Shown: positions 18,086 through 27,209, counted from the first letter of the stretch. The stretch: DNA of 64,000 nt from Pseudomonas sp. p1(2021b) (GCF_020151015.1 NZ_CP083746.1:4990501-5054500), one strand, 5' to 3'. Notes: a model not told the origin generated them from the letters alone. Numbers and translations are program-made.

Positions 18086-19417
18086 TTACAGGTTGTAGCC
18101 GCGCTCGTTGTGCTGAGCCAGGTCGAGGCCGACCGACTCTTCTTCGTCATTGACCCGCAGCCCCATCAGGCCATCGAGCACCTTGAGGATCACGTAGGTA
18201 ACGATGGCGGTATAGACGACAGTGAACAGCACGCCCTTGGTCTGCACCCAGACTTGCGCGCCAATGTCTTCGACCGCACCAAAGCCGCCCAGGGCAGGCG
18301 CTGCGAACACGCCGGTGAGGATGGCACCGACGATACCGCCGACTCCATGCACGCCGAAGGCATCCAGGGAGTCGTCGTAGCCGAGCTTGCGCTTGAGGCT
18401 GGTGGCGCAGAAATAGCAGATCACGCCCGAAGCCAGGCCGATCACCAGCGCGCCCATCGGGCCAACGGTACCGGCAGCCGGTGTGATGGCCACAAGGCCG
18501 GCGACCACACCCGAGGCGATGCCCAGGGCACTCGGTTTACCGTGGCCGATCCATTCGGCGAACATCCAGCCCAGTGCCGCGGCGGCGGTGGCGATCTGGG
18601 TGACCAGCATGGCCATGCCGGCGGTGCCGTTGGCGGCGGCGGCGGAACCTGCGTTGAAACCGAACCAGCCGATCCACAGCATGGCCGCGCCCATCAGGGT
18701 GTAGCCCAGGTTGTGCGGGGCCATCGGCGTGGTCGGGTAGCCCTTGCGCTTGCCCAGCACCAGGCAGCAGACCAGACCTGCGATACCCGCGTTGATGTGC
18801 ACCACGGTGCCACCGGCGAAGTCCAGTACACCCCAGTCCCACATCAGCGCGCCGTCACCGCTCCATACCATGTGGGCGATCGGGGCGTAGACCAGGGTGA
18901 ACCACACACCCATGAACACCAGCATGGCGGAGAACTTCATGCGCTCGGCGAAGGCACCGACGATCAGCGCCGGGGTGATGATGGCGAAGGTCATCTGGAA
19001 GGTGATGAACACCGCTTCGGGGAACAGCGCGGCAGCCGAGGTCAGGCTCTCAGGCGTCACACCGCTGAGGAAGGCCTTGGAAAAGCCGCCGACGAAGGAA
19101 TTGAGGTTGACCACGCCCTTTTCCATACCGGAGGTATCGAACGCCAGGCTATAGCCGTAGACGACCCAGAGAATGCTCATCAGGCCGGTGATGGCGAAGC
19201 ATTGCATCATCACCGACAGCACGTTCTTCGAGCGCACCATACCGCCGTAGAACAGTGCCAGGCCTGGAATGGTCATGAACAGCACCAGCGCCGTGGCGGT
19301 GAGCATCCAGGCGGTGTCGCCGGAGTTCAGCGCCGGGGCAGCTTCCTCTGCCAGGGCCAGGCCGGGCATTACGAGGGACAATAGGGCTCCTAGCCCTGCG
19401 ATCTTGCGCAGAGTCAT
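18086..19417 (-). CDS. amtB: Ammonium transporter AmtB
   Basis: 443 residues. A cleavable signal peptide (MTLRKIAGLGALLSLVMPGLA) is followed by about 11 membrane helices with the Amt motifs (ALFYGGMVRSKN, FNAGSAAAANG, DDSLDAFGVHGVGG). The last contains one of the paired pore histidines. It conducts ammonium inward and is gated by the trimeric PII protein GlnK, encoded immediately upstream. I chose the ATG at 19415-19417, which begins the signal peptide. Confidence 0.96.
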   Translation of the reverse strand: MTLRKIAGLGALLSLVMPGLALAEEAAPALNSGDTAWMLTATALVLFMTIPGLALFYGGMVRSKNVLSVMMQCFAITGLMSILWVVYGYSLAFDTSGMEKGVVNLNSFVGGFSKAFLSGVTPESLTSAAALFPEAVFITFQMTFAIITPALIVGAFAERMKFSAMLVFMGVWFTLVYAPIAHMVWSGDGALMWDWGVLDFAGGTVVHINAGIAGLVCCLVLGKRKGYPTTPMAPHNLGYTLMGAAMLWIGWFGFNAGSAAAANGTAGMAMLVTQIATAAAALGWMFAEWIGHGKPSALGIASGVVAGLVAITPAAGTVGPMGALVIGLASGVICYFCATSLKRKLGYDDSLDAFGVHGVGGIVGAILTGVFAAPALGGFGAVEDIGAQVWVQTKGVLFTVVYTAIVTYVILKVLDGLMGLRVNDEEESVGLDLAQHNERGYNL

Positions 19418-19460
19418 GTTGTTTTCTCCTGGGGCGTTGGGTTTGGTGAGGCTGTGGTGC

Positions 19461-19847
<387 letters not shown>

Positions 19848-19959
19848 TCAAGTCTAAGCGCAGCGCCTGGCTTTGTAACGCGCCGTCGGCGGCATCTGGC
19901 ATCGCGTGCGCGCTGCCTGGTTCAAGGAACTGCATCAGTGCATGGCTCGCAGAGGTCTA

Positions 19960-19976
19960 AGCAGAAACCTTGCCAG
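19960..19976 (-). promoter_or_regulatory. Sigma-54 promoter of glnK-amtB
   Basis: Minus-strand sequence CTGGCAAGGTTTCTGCT has the invariant GG-N10-GC spacing (GG at 19973-19974, GC at 19961-19962) and matches TGGCA-N7-TGC. It predicts a start site near 19949 and a leader of about 150 bases before glnK. Two NtrC-like sites lie upstream at the expected distance. Confidence 0.75.
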
Positions 19977-20050
19977 TTCAAATAAAACTATGAAAAACAA
20001 AGAGTTACTGTGAATACGCTTGCTTGGCCAATCGCCATCAGGCAAAACGC

Positions 20051-20065
20051 GCACAATTAAGGTGC
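20051..20065. promoter_or_regulatory. NtrC-like binding site 1 of glnK
   Basis: GCAC-N7-GTGC (GCACAATTAAGGTGC), the NtrC dyad, centred about 109 bp upstream of the inferred sigma-54 start site. Confidence 0.65.
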
Positions 20066-20083
20066 ATGCGAGCCAGGCGCATT

Positions 20084-20098
20084 GCGCAAAAAATGTGC
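20084..20098. promoter_or_regulatory. NtrC-like binding site 2 of glnK
   Basis: GCGCAAAAAATGTGC, a weaker version of the same dyad, centred 33 bp (about three helical turns) from site 1 and about 142 bp from the inferred start. The spacing mirrors the paired enhancer sites of enteric glnA. Confidence 0.55.
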
Positions 20099-20165
20099 AG
20101 CGCGAGCCCCGCCAGGGCGCGTGTTACACTGCCCGCCTTTTCATTGATTCAGCGGACAGCCCAAC

Positions 20166-20429
20166 ATGCTCGCGCCAAAAGCCTTCCTCGATGCCCTGAG
20201 CGACCAGGCCTCCCGCCTGTTCAGCGGCGACACCGCCCAACCCCGCGCCGAACTGGAAAGCCAGTTCAAGGTCCTGATGCAAGGTGCCTTCAGCAAGCTG
20301 GACCTGGTCAGCCGGGACGAATTCGACAGCCAGATGGTCGTTCTGGCGCGCACCCGCGCCCGCCTGGAGGCGCTGGAGAAGCAACTGGCCGAGCTGGAGG
20401 CCCGGGTCGCGCCGCCTGCCCAGGAATGA
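20166..20429 (+). CDS. ubiK: UbiK-type ubiquinone accessory factor
   Basis: 87 residues, starting MLAPKAFLDALSDQASRLF and ending in a coiled coil (about 55-83, LARTRARLEALEKQLAELEARV). This is the UbiK/YqiC family, a small amphipathic coiled-coil protein that assists the UbiJ-containing ubiquinone complex under aerobic conditions. It is transcribed divergently from glnK and shares its regulatory spacer. Confidence 0.88.
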   Translation: MLAPKAFLDALSDQASRLFSGDTAQPRAELESQFKVLMQGAFSKLDLVSRDEFDSQMVVLARTRARLEALEKQLAELEARVAPPAQE

Positions 20430-20439
20430 CAGCCGGTAC

Positions 20440-20485
20440 CCCTGTGGGAGCGGGTTCACCGCCGAAGGACCGCACAGCGGCCCCA
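20440..20485. repeat. Single REP element after ubiK
   Basis: One minus-oriented REP (TGTGGGAGCGGGTTCACCGC) with a GCACAGCGGCC tail, in the short space between ubiK and comM. Confidence 0.7.
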
Positions 20486-20608
20486 ACCTGGCCTTGACCC
20501 GCTTCGCTGCAAAACCCCGACGCACTCTTTCGCGATTACCCTTCCCCAGGCGCTCTATGCTTGCCAAACCGCAGGAAGCGGTTCCCCACAAGCGACCACG
20601 GAGTGTCC

Positions 20609-22096
20609 ATGTCCCTCGCCCTCGTCCACAGCCGCGCCCAGGTCGGAGTACTGGCGCCCGCTGTCAGCGTCGAAACCCACCTGGCCAACGGCCTCCCAAC
20701 CCTGACCCTGGTCGGGCTGCCCGAAGCCACGGTCAAGGAAAGCAAGGACCGGGTGCGCAGCGCCATCGTCAACTCCGGGTTGGACTACCCCAACCGACGC
20801 ATCACCCAGAATCTCGCGCCCGCCGACCTGCCCAAGGATGGTGGCCGTTACGACCTGGCCATTGCCCTGGGCATCCTCGCCGCCAATGGCCAGGTACCGG
20901 TGGCGGCCTTGAGCGAGATCGAGTGCATTGGTGAGCTGGCCTTGTCGGGTGGGTTGCGCCCGGTGCAGGGCGTCTTGCCGGCGGCGCTGGCGGCACGGGA
21001 GGCCGGGCGGGCGTTGGTCGTGCCGAAGGAGAATGCGGAAGAGGCAAGCCTGGCAAGCGGCCTGGTGGTCTATGCGGTGGGCCATCTACTGGAGCTGGTC
21101 GCCCACCTCAACGGCCAGGTGCCCCTGCCACCCTATGCGGCCAACGGCTTGCTGCTGCGCAGCCGGCCCTACCCCGACCTCAGCGAAGTACAAGGCCAGG
21201 CCGCCGCCAAGCGTGCGCTGCTGGTGGCGGCGGCAGGGGCCCATAACCTCTTGTTCACAGGCCCACCCGGCACGGGCAAGACACTGCTCGCCAGCCGTTT
21301 GCCCGGTTTGCTTCCCCCGCTGGATGAACGCGAAGCCCTGGAAGTGGCGGCGATCCAATCCGTCAGCGGTCAAAAGCCGCTGGATTGCTGGCCGCAGCGC
21401 CCGTTTCGCCACCCACACCATTCGGCGTCCGGGCCAGCACTGGTCGGCGGGGGCAGCAGGCCGCAACCGGGGGAGATCACCCTGGCGCACCACGGCGTGT
21501 TGTTCCTGGACGAGTTGCCGGAGTTCGAACGGCGCGTGCTGGAGGTCCTTCGCGAACCCTTGGAGTCCGGCGAGATCGTGGTGGCGCGGGCCAAGGACCG
21601 GGTCCGCTTCCCGGCGCGCTTCCAGTTGGTGGCAGCGATGAATCCCTGCCCGTGCGGCTACCTGGGCGACCCCACCGGGCGCTGCCGCTGCAGCACCGAA
21701 CAAATCCAGCGCTACCGCAACAAGCTTTCCGGCCCCCTGCTCGACCGCATCGACCTGCACCTGACCGTGGCACGGGAAAGCACGGTGCTGACCAACGAAC
21801 CCAGCGGCGATTCCAGCGCCAGCGTCGCCCGCCTGGTAGCCGAGGCCCGCGAGCTGCAGCAGCGCCGCCAAGGGTGCGCCAATGCCTTTCTCGACCTCAA
21901 TGGCCTGCGCCGCCACTGCGTGCTGGAGCCTGCTGACCAGGCCTGGCTGGAAGGTGCCTGCGAGCGTTTGACCTTGTCGCTGCGCGCAGCCCATCGCCTG
22001 CTCAAGGTGGCCCGCACGCTGGCTGATCTCGAGCAAGTGGAGCGCATTGGCCGTGCGCACCTGGCCGAAGCGCTGCAGTATCGGCCTGGTTCCTGA
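20609..22096 (+). CDS. comM: ComM/YifB-family Mg-chelatase-like AAA+ ATPase
   Basis: 495 residues: an N-terminal Lon-protease-like domain (1-170), a Mg-chelatase-type AAA+ domain (Walker A GPPGTGKT 218-225; Walker B LFLDELPEF), a cysteine cluster (CPCGYLGDPTGRCRCS) and the C-terminal Mg_chelatase_C domain. ComM is a branch-migration helicase that aids integration of transforming DNA. The start at 20609 gives the family length. Its last 176 bp are partly duplicated at 29408-29580, flanking the accessory island. This copy is intact. Confidence 0.93.
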   Translation: MSLALVHSRAQVGVLAPAVSVETHLANGLPTLTLVGLPEATVKESKDRVRSAIVNSGLDYPNRRITQNLAPADLPKDGGRYDLAIALGILAANGQVPVAALSEIECIGELALSGGLRPVQGVLPAALAAREAGRALVVPKENAEEASLASGLVVYAVGHLLELVAHLNGQVPLPPYAANGLLLRSRPYPDLSEVQGQAAAKRALLVAAAGAHNLLFTGPPGTGKTLLASRLPGLLPPLDEREALEVAAIQSVSGQKPLDCWPQRPFRHPHHSASGPALVGGGSRPQPGEITLAHHGVLFLDELPEFERRVLEVLREPLESGEIVVARAKDRVRFPARFQLVAAMNPCPCGYLGDPTGRCRCSTEQIQRYRNKLSGPLLDRIDLHLTVARESTVLTNEPSGDSSASVARLVAEARELQQRRQGCANAFLDLNGLRRHCVLEPADQAWLEGACERLTLSLRAAHRLLKVARTLADLEQVERIGRAHLAEALQYRPGS

Positions 22097-22113
22097 TCAC
22101 CGCAGTGCAGGCG

Positions 22114-22141
22114 ACCCCATCGCGGGGCAAGGCGTTCCACA
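22114..22141. repeat. Degenerate REP relic after comM
   Basis: CCCATCGCGGGGCAAGG...TTCCACAGG keeps the two ends of a REP, but the central CCCGCT has decayed. It is the last host-type repeat before the island; the next recognisable REP is at 29,730. Confidence 0.55.
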
Positions 22142-22145
22142 GGTT

Positions 22146-22343
22146 TGGACTGTCCCCAAAAAGTTGGACAGTTCTAAGCTGCGGCCTGAGCCCTGTACTC
22201 AACAGGGCTCAGGCCATTAAGCCTCAGCTTGATGCGGTTCTGGTTGTAATACTCATCCAGACCCGCTTTCAACTCGTCGATAGTCTCGAAACGCTTCAGA
22301 TAAAAAACTCGGATTTGAGCGTGCCGAAGAAACTTTCCATCTC
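22146..22343 (-). pseudogene. IS3-family transposase C-terminal remnant with terminal repeat
   Basis: The minus-strand reading keeps MESFFGTLKSEFF and, after a frame change, LKRFETIDELKAGLDEYY and NGLSPVEYRAQA, the end of an IS3-family (OrfB/integrase-core) transposase. A one-base loss after SEFF creates a stop, and the catalytic core upstream is gone. The stop at 22174-22176 is followed by the apparent IS end, TGGACTGTCCCC...AAAAAGTTGGACA (22146-22170). Non-functional. Confidence 0.75.
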
Positions 22344-22508
22344 AAGCCGGAAACCTCACAGACGCGGACCGCTTGAAGGAAAGCGAACGCGTGGGAGCAG
22401 GAAGAAACTGTTGCGCCGGCCCACCAGCCTCCGCCCAGGAAGACGGCCCTCTCTAGCCCCTACCGTTGGTCAATTCACTGCTTTAGGGAGCAAGGGCGAC
22501 CACTGCGC

Positions 22509-22540
22509 TTGAGGACGAAAATAAACCCATGTGCTATAAT
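22509..22540 (+). promoter_or_regulatory. Probable promoter of the ietA operon
   Basis: A perfect TATAAT (22535-22540) with the extended TG one base upstream (TGCTATAAT). TTGAGG at 22509-22514 is a poor, over-spaced -35. Transcription would begin about 45 bp before the ietA start. Confidence 0.55.
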
Positions 22541-22590
22541 CTAGGCCACTTAGCCTCTCACTAAAAAACCTTTAAAATCAGCATATTGTC

Positions 22591-23775
22591 ATGACAATGG
22601 AAGACTCCAGCAAAGTAAAATCTGATTTAGTCCAGGTCGCTAGGCTAGCTTTAAGCGAAAAAACTGAGGACGTCAGGCTTTTCGTGGCACGCCTCGTTCG
22701 TCAGTACCGAGCGAGTGAGCCGGGCCTGGCTGAGCAGCTAGAGAATTTCCTCCGCACTCTCGCCCCTAGCGGGTCTTCGGCCTATATGCGCCGTGAGCCT
22801 CAGACTGGAAAGACCTCCAGAAGGGAGGACAGCTCATCTCTACCGGTCGATGAGGAATCTCGAATGTCGTTGTTGAAAATTTTTAACGACGGCCCCAATT
22901 ATCCTTCCCCACTACTCAGCGAAAGCGTCCAGCGATCCCTGGCACAGCTCATTCGCGAGCGAAAGCAGATCAAGAAACTGTCATCGCTGGGCTTGAGCCC
23001 AACGAGATCATCCGTATTTGTCGGAGCACCCGGCGTCGGGAAAACAATTACCGCTCGCTGGATCGCTGCGCAGTTGGGTGTCCCGCTTCTAGTTCTCGAT
23101 TTAACCGCGGTCATGAGCAGCCTGCTCGGGAAAAGCGGTGCCAATATCCGAGCGGCCCTCGACTACGCGAAGCGCACGCCATCTGTGCTTTTCCTAGACG
23201 AGATTGACGCAATCGCTAAGCGGCGCAGCGATGAAAGTGACATCGGTGAGCTCAAGCGACTGGTGACAGTGATCCTGCAAGAGGTTGATGAATGGCCTTC
23301 GAGCGGGCTGTTACTGGCAGCAACCAACCACCCCGAACTGATCGATCCGGCTCTGTGGCGCAGGTTCGATATGGTTATTGAGTTTAAATCGCCAGATGCA
23401 GATGCGATCAAAGCAGCGGTTGAACGTTTCCTAGGCCCTGACGCTTCAAAATTCGGAAACTGGCTTGACATACTCTCATACACCTTCCAAAACCAGTCTT
23501 TCAGTGATATTGAGCGAGATATACAGCGCCTGAGACGTACTCTCGCCCTCAGCGGTGGTAGCGTCCAGAAGTTGATCGAGGACTTCATTTCGCATAGAGC
23601 CTCCGATCTAGAACGGGCGCAGCAGCTTGAGTTCGCTTTACTGTTGGACAGAGAGACCTCTTTATCCCAACGCTCGATACACGAGCTAACCGGGGTAAGC
23701 AGAGACACCATTCGAAAACATCGGAAAGTAGAAGATGCATCTACTAGCCGATCAAGGACGAGAACCACTGCATGA
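22591..23775 (+). CDS. ietA: AAA+ ATPase, IetA-like component of a phage-defence pair
   Basis: 394 residues. Walker A is GAPGVGKT (145-152), Walker B is VLFLDEID (199-206), sensor 1 is in AATNHPE (244-250), and an arginine finger pair is in LWRRFD (255-260): a classic AAA domain with all key residues. The first about 110 residues are helical and family-specific. The C-terminus has a helix-turn-helix-like segment (357-378, SQRSIHELTGVSRDTIRKH). It overlaps the subtilase gene by 4 bp, the arrangement of the ietAS system (AAA ATPase plus subtilisin-like protease) shown to protect E. coli from phages. A second ATG at 22597 is possible; no strong Shine-Dalgarno is seen. Confidence 0.8.
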   Translation: MTMEDSSKVKSDLVQVARLALSEKTEDVRLFVARLVRQYRASEPGLAEQLENFLRTLAPSGSSAYMRREPQTGKTSRREDSSSLPVDEESRMSLLKIFNDGPNYPSPLLSESVQRSLAQLIRERKQIKKLSSLGLSPTRSSVFVGAPGVGKTITARWIAAQLGVPLLVLDLTAVMSSLLGKSGANIRAALDYAKRTPSVLFLDEIDAIAKRRSDESDIGELKRLVTVILQEVDEWPSSGLLLAATNHPELIDPALWRRFDMVIEFKSPDADAIKAAVERFLGPDASKFGNWLDILSYTFQNQSFSDIERDIQRLRRTLALSGGSVQKLIEDFISHRASDLERAQQLEFALLLDRETSLSQRSIHELTGVSRDTIRKHRKVEDASTSRSRTRTTA

Positions 23776-25985
23776 GCCAAACGAACTTTCTCATAGGTCG
23801 CGGGGAGCTGCTGACGCGGGATATCAAAGGGCCGAAAAGGAAAATGAAAAAGGCTGTTGCGTACACGCTTGAGCGTGCACGTGAGCGGCTGTCCGGCCAA
23901 GCGGACAATGCATCGCTCGCCCTTAGCGAGCTTCCGGTAAAGGCTTGTCCTCGTGACTTCGGTGTAGCGCGCATTGTGCTGAACCCAAGCTACATTGCAC
24001 GCTCTTATTTCCCGTCCGACCTACTCCGCGCCACCGGCCTTGAGTCGATCGGTAGCCGGCGCATAAAGGTTACGCCCGAGAGCTGGACTCGGACGATTGA
24101 ACCTCATGAGTGCGCGACCACTGAGATTTTCGTTGCCGGGAAGCGTAATGCCTTTCGAGCGTTGAGCGGCTGGATGGCTGAGGTAGAAGAAAAAACCGAA
24201 GAAGCCGACGACCTAACTCACATCGAAAAAATTCTCGCTTTCGAGCCCAGCGACCGCATCGTCAACTCGGGTACTTTAAACGACAAACATTTCGAGTTCG
24301 GCATCCATCTGCTGCCTGATAAGGACAGCACGTTTATACAGAAGGCATTCGTAGACTATGCCTCGGAGCTGAATCTGACTGTGCACACCGACTTGAGCTT
24401 TGAAGTCGGAAACCTATGGTTCGTACCGGTTGAAGGCAAGCAAAGCCAGGCACTCAAGCTTTCGAAGTTCGTCTTTGTTCGAGTCATCCGCCCCGTGCCT
24501 AAAATGCGAGGATTGCTGCCCTCAACCAAGCGCAGCGGCCCTTCGGTTGGATGCACCCTCCCCACACAGGACCCGCTCTCGTCCGAGCCAAGGGTAGCGA
24601 TTCTCGACGCGGGACTTCCTGACACCCATACGATCGGAAAGTGGTTGCGCAATTATCGGATTCTGGATGAAGACGCCAGTGACGATCCAGAAGGCCCCGA
24701 GCACGGGCTGGCAGCTACGTCCGCGTTTTTGTTTGGCCCCATTGAGCCTGAGGGCGCAGCGGCTCGCCCGTATTCCTACGTAGATCATCTTCGCGTATTG
24801 GATGAGGGCGCCAGTCTAGAGAACCCATTGGAGCTGTATCGGACGCTAGGTCACATCGAAGAAGTTCTGCTCTCCAGGCAATACGAATTCATCAACCTTA
24901 GCGTTGGTCCGGACGTAGCCATTGAAGACAACGATGTGCATGCCTGGACATCGGTGATCGATGATTTGCTGAGTGATGGCAACACCTTCATGACTATCGC
25001 GGCTGGCAACAACGGTGATCGCGATGAACTCTTGCAGTTTGACCGCGTGCAAGTCCCATCGGACTGCGTCAATGCAATCACCGTTGGAGCGGCCAACTGC
25101 ACAAGCTCCACTTGGGCACGCGCGCCATACAGCGCACGAGGACCAGGGCGCAGCCCTGGGGTAATCAAACCAGATTTGATGGCCTTCGGCGGTGGCAAGC
25201 AATACTTCCATGCGTTAGTACCAGGCAAGAAGCCAGCGCTAGTTCCGTTGTTAGGCACCAGTTTTGCTGCCCCCTATATCCTCCGCAGCGCCGTGGGCGT
25301 ACGTGCTGTCCTCGGCCAGGAGTTGTCAGTACTCGCAATCAAAGCTCTCCTGGTTCATGCGGCAGATAAGAACGGGCATGAGACGATCGATGTGGGATGG
25401 GGCAAGGTTCCGGAAGATCTGCTGGACGTAATCACCTGCCCTCCGGGAGTGGCGAGGATCGTCTATCAAGGCGAGCTCAAGCCGGGCAAGTACATTCGGG
25501 CCCCCCTCCCTCTCCCAGAGGGCTCGCTGACAGGCATGGTGAATTTGAAGGCTACCTTCTCATTTGCCTGCGCCACCGATCCGCAAGACCCAGCATCCTA
25601 CACGCGCGCGGGACTGGAAGTCACCTTCCGGCCGAACAAGGATAAAGTCAACACGGGTAAGGCCGATGCCAAAACCAAGCCGTTCTTCGAGAAGAAAAAG
25701 TTCGCAACGGAGGAAGAGCGGCGTTCTGATTCAGGCAAGTGGGAGACAGTGCTGCATGACTCAAAGAATATGCGGGGCAGCACTCTCAACGGAGCCACCT
25801 TTGACATCCATTACAATGCTCGCGAGCAAGGCGGTACAGCCGAAAAAGCCGATAAGATCAAATATGCGCTGATAATCACCGTCGAAGCGCCAAAGCACCC
25901 AGAACTCTACGCAGAGATACTAAAAGCCTATGCAGACACGCTAGTTCCGATCCAACCGCAGATTAGCCTGCCTGTACGGACTTGA
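23772..25985 (+). CDS. ietS: Subtilisin-like (S8) serine protease, IetS-like
   Basis: 737 residues without a signal peptide, so cytoplasmic. A unique N-terminal region (about 1-270) precedes an S8 domain with catalytic Asp279 (VAILDAG), His311 (EHGLAATSAF), oxyanion Asn413 (AAGNNGD) and Ser497 (GTSFAAP). A C-terminal beta-rich region of about 200 residues follows. All triad residues are present. The ATGA overlap with the ATPase gene (23772-23775) indicates coupled expression. By family knowledge IetA and IetS are both needed for phage resistance; the protease target is unknown. Confidence 0.8.
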   Translation: MSQTNFLIGRGELLTRDIKGPKRKMKKAVAYTLERARERLSGQADNASLALSELPVKACPRDFGVARIVLNPSYIARSYFPSDLLRATGLESIGSRRIKVTPESWTRTIEPHECATTEIFVAGKRNAFRALSGWMAEVEEKTEEADDLTHIEKILAFEPSDRIVNSGTLNDKHFEFGIHLLPDKDSTFIQKAFVDYASELNLTVHTDLSFEVGNLWFVPVEGKQSQALKLSKFVFVRVIRPVPKMRGLLPSTKRSGPSVGCTLPTQDPLSSEPRVAILDAGLPDTHTIGKWLRNYRILDEDASDDPEGPEHGLAATSAFLFGPIEPEGAAARPYSYVDHLRVLDEGASLENPLELYRTLGHIEEVLLSRQYEFINLSVGPDVAIEDNDVHAWTSVIDDLLSDGNTFMTIAAGNNGDRDELLQFDRVQVPSDCVNAITVGAANCTSSTWARAPYSARGPGRSPGVIKPDLMAFGGGKQYFHALVPGKKPALVPLLGTSFAAPYILRSAVGVRAVLGQELSVLAIKALLVHAADKNGHETIDVGWGKVPEDLLDVITCPPGVARIVYQGELKPGKYIRAPLPLPEGSLTGMVNLKATFSFACATDPQDPASYTRAGLEVTFRPNKDKVNTGKADAKTKPFFEKKKFATEEERRSDSGKWETVLHDSKNMRGSTLNGATFDIHYNAREQGGTAEKADKIKYALIITVEAPKHPELYAEILKAYADTLVPIQPQISLPVRT

Positions 25986-26054
25986 TGAATGGGCGCTGAG
26001 TACAATCGGCGCCACCAGAGTTGTTGCCTCGAATACAGTCGATAAGGACCAGGG

Positions 26055-27209
26055 ATGGAAACGTACCTCGTTTTAAGAAAACCTCCAGAGCAGCGTATCG
26101 GGTTCACTCGATCTGCAATCCGCGGAGGCAGTGCCACGATTGCTGTTGAGCGCATTCCTGGACATGCGCTATCTGACTTAAAAAAGGATCCTGACGTGCT
26201 AGTCGTGACTCCCCCGATGGCTACCGCACTGATCAGTCCGAGACAGAGCACCCAAGAACACCCGCCAACAGGAAGCGCTTGGGGTATAGCCTCCGTAGAA
26301 GCGGACCAGTCCCCTTACACGGGTGAGGGTGTGGTCGTTGCCGTGCTGGATACTGGCATCGAAAAAACTCATCCGGCTTTTGCGGGAATGGACATTCTGG
26401 AAGAGGATTTCACTGGCGAGGGCATTGGTGATCACGATGGGCATGGAACCCACTGCGCCGGTACGATTTTCGGCCGAGACGTTAATGGACAGCGAATCGG
26501 AATAGCCAGAGGTATCAACCGAGCACTCGTAGGAAAGGTCATTGGACAGAGAGGGGGTGACTCTCAGATGATTTTCGACGGGTTGCAATGGGCAATGAGA
26601 GAAAGGGCAAACATCATCTCAATGTCTCTTGGCTTCGACTTCCCCGGCGAGGTACAGAAGAAGGTAGATGCCGGATGGCCAGCGGACTTGGCTACCTCAG
26701 AGGCACTCGAAGCCTATCGCGGCAATATTCGGCTGCTTGACGCCCTGATGGGCTTTTTCAAAGCACAATCCGCATTTGATGCCGCGCCGCTAGTTATTGC
26801 GGCAGCAGGAAACGAAAGCCGTAGAGCGGTGAACTCTCGCTACAAAATAGCTGCCTCCATTCCCGCAGCCGCTGACGGGGTCATTTCGGTTGCCGCATTG
26901 CAATCAAGCGGTTCTCTTTACGAGGTGGCAGATTTTTCTAACAGTCATGCACAGGTCAGCGCTCCCGGCGTAAATGTGCTTTCCGCCTGGCTTGGAGGGC
27001 AGCTTAAAGCCATCGACGGCACAAGTATGGCGTGTCCTCATGTAGCGGGAGTTGCAGCCCTTTGGTGGCAGCATTTACGCGAAAAACGCTCCCCAAACCT
27101 AGCCAGCGCTGTCACCTCGCACCTAACCACTCATGCCCGTAGTGACTGCTTTGTTTCAGGTTTTGATTCGAGCGATTACGGACACGGCCTGGTCACTTGC
27201 CCCCGATAA
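26055..27209 (+). CDS. Second S8 subtilase, cytoplasmic, downstream of the ietAS-like pair
   Basis: 384 residues. The first about 85 resemble a propeptide/inhibitor domain (YLVLRKPP..., KDPDVLVVTPPM). The S8 domain has Asp99 (AVLDTGI), His130 (DGHGTHCAG), Asn253 (AAAGNES) and Ser324 (DGTSMACPHVAG), all intact. No signal peptide or anchor. It begins 69 bp after ietS with a Shine-Dalgarno-like AAGGACCAGG ahead of the ATG, so it may share the transcript. It is closer to ordinary subtilisins than to IetS. The known ietAS system has two genes; a third protease gene is unusual. Confidence 0.8.
   Translation: METYLVLRKPPEQRIGFTRSAIRGGSATIAVERIPGHALSDLKKDPDVLVVTPPMATALISPRQSTQEHPPTGSAWGIASVEADQSPYTGEGVVVAVLDTGIEKTHPAFAGMDILEEDFTGEGIGDHDGHGTHCAGTIFGRDVNGQRIGIARGINRALVGKVIGQRGGDSQMIFDGLQWAMRERANIISMSLGFDFPGEVQKKVDAGWPADLATSEALEAYRGNIRLLDALMGFFKAQSAFDAAPLVIAAAGNESRRAVNSRYKIAASIPAAADGVISVAALQSSGSLYEVADFSNSHAQVSAPGVNVLSAWLGGQLKAIDGTSMACPHVAGVAALWWQHLREKRSPNLASAVTSHLTTHARSDCFVSGFDSSDYGHGLVTCPR

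Noticed and set aside
17790..18098. 102-codon plus-strand frame upstream of sutA
   Set aside because: Crosses the glnK-amtB terminator, has no ribosome site and no recognised family.
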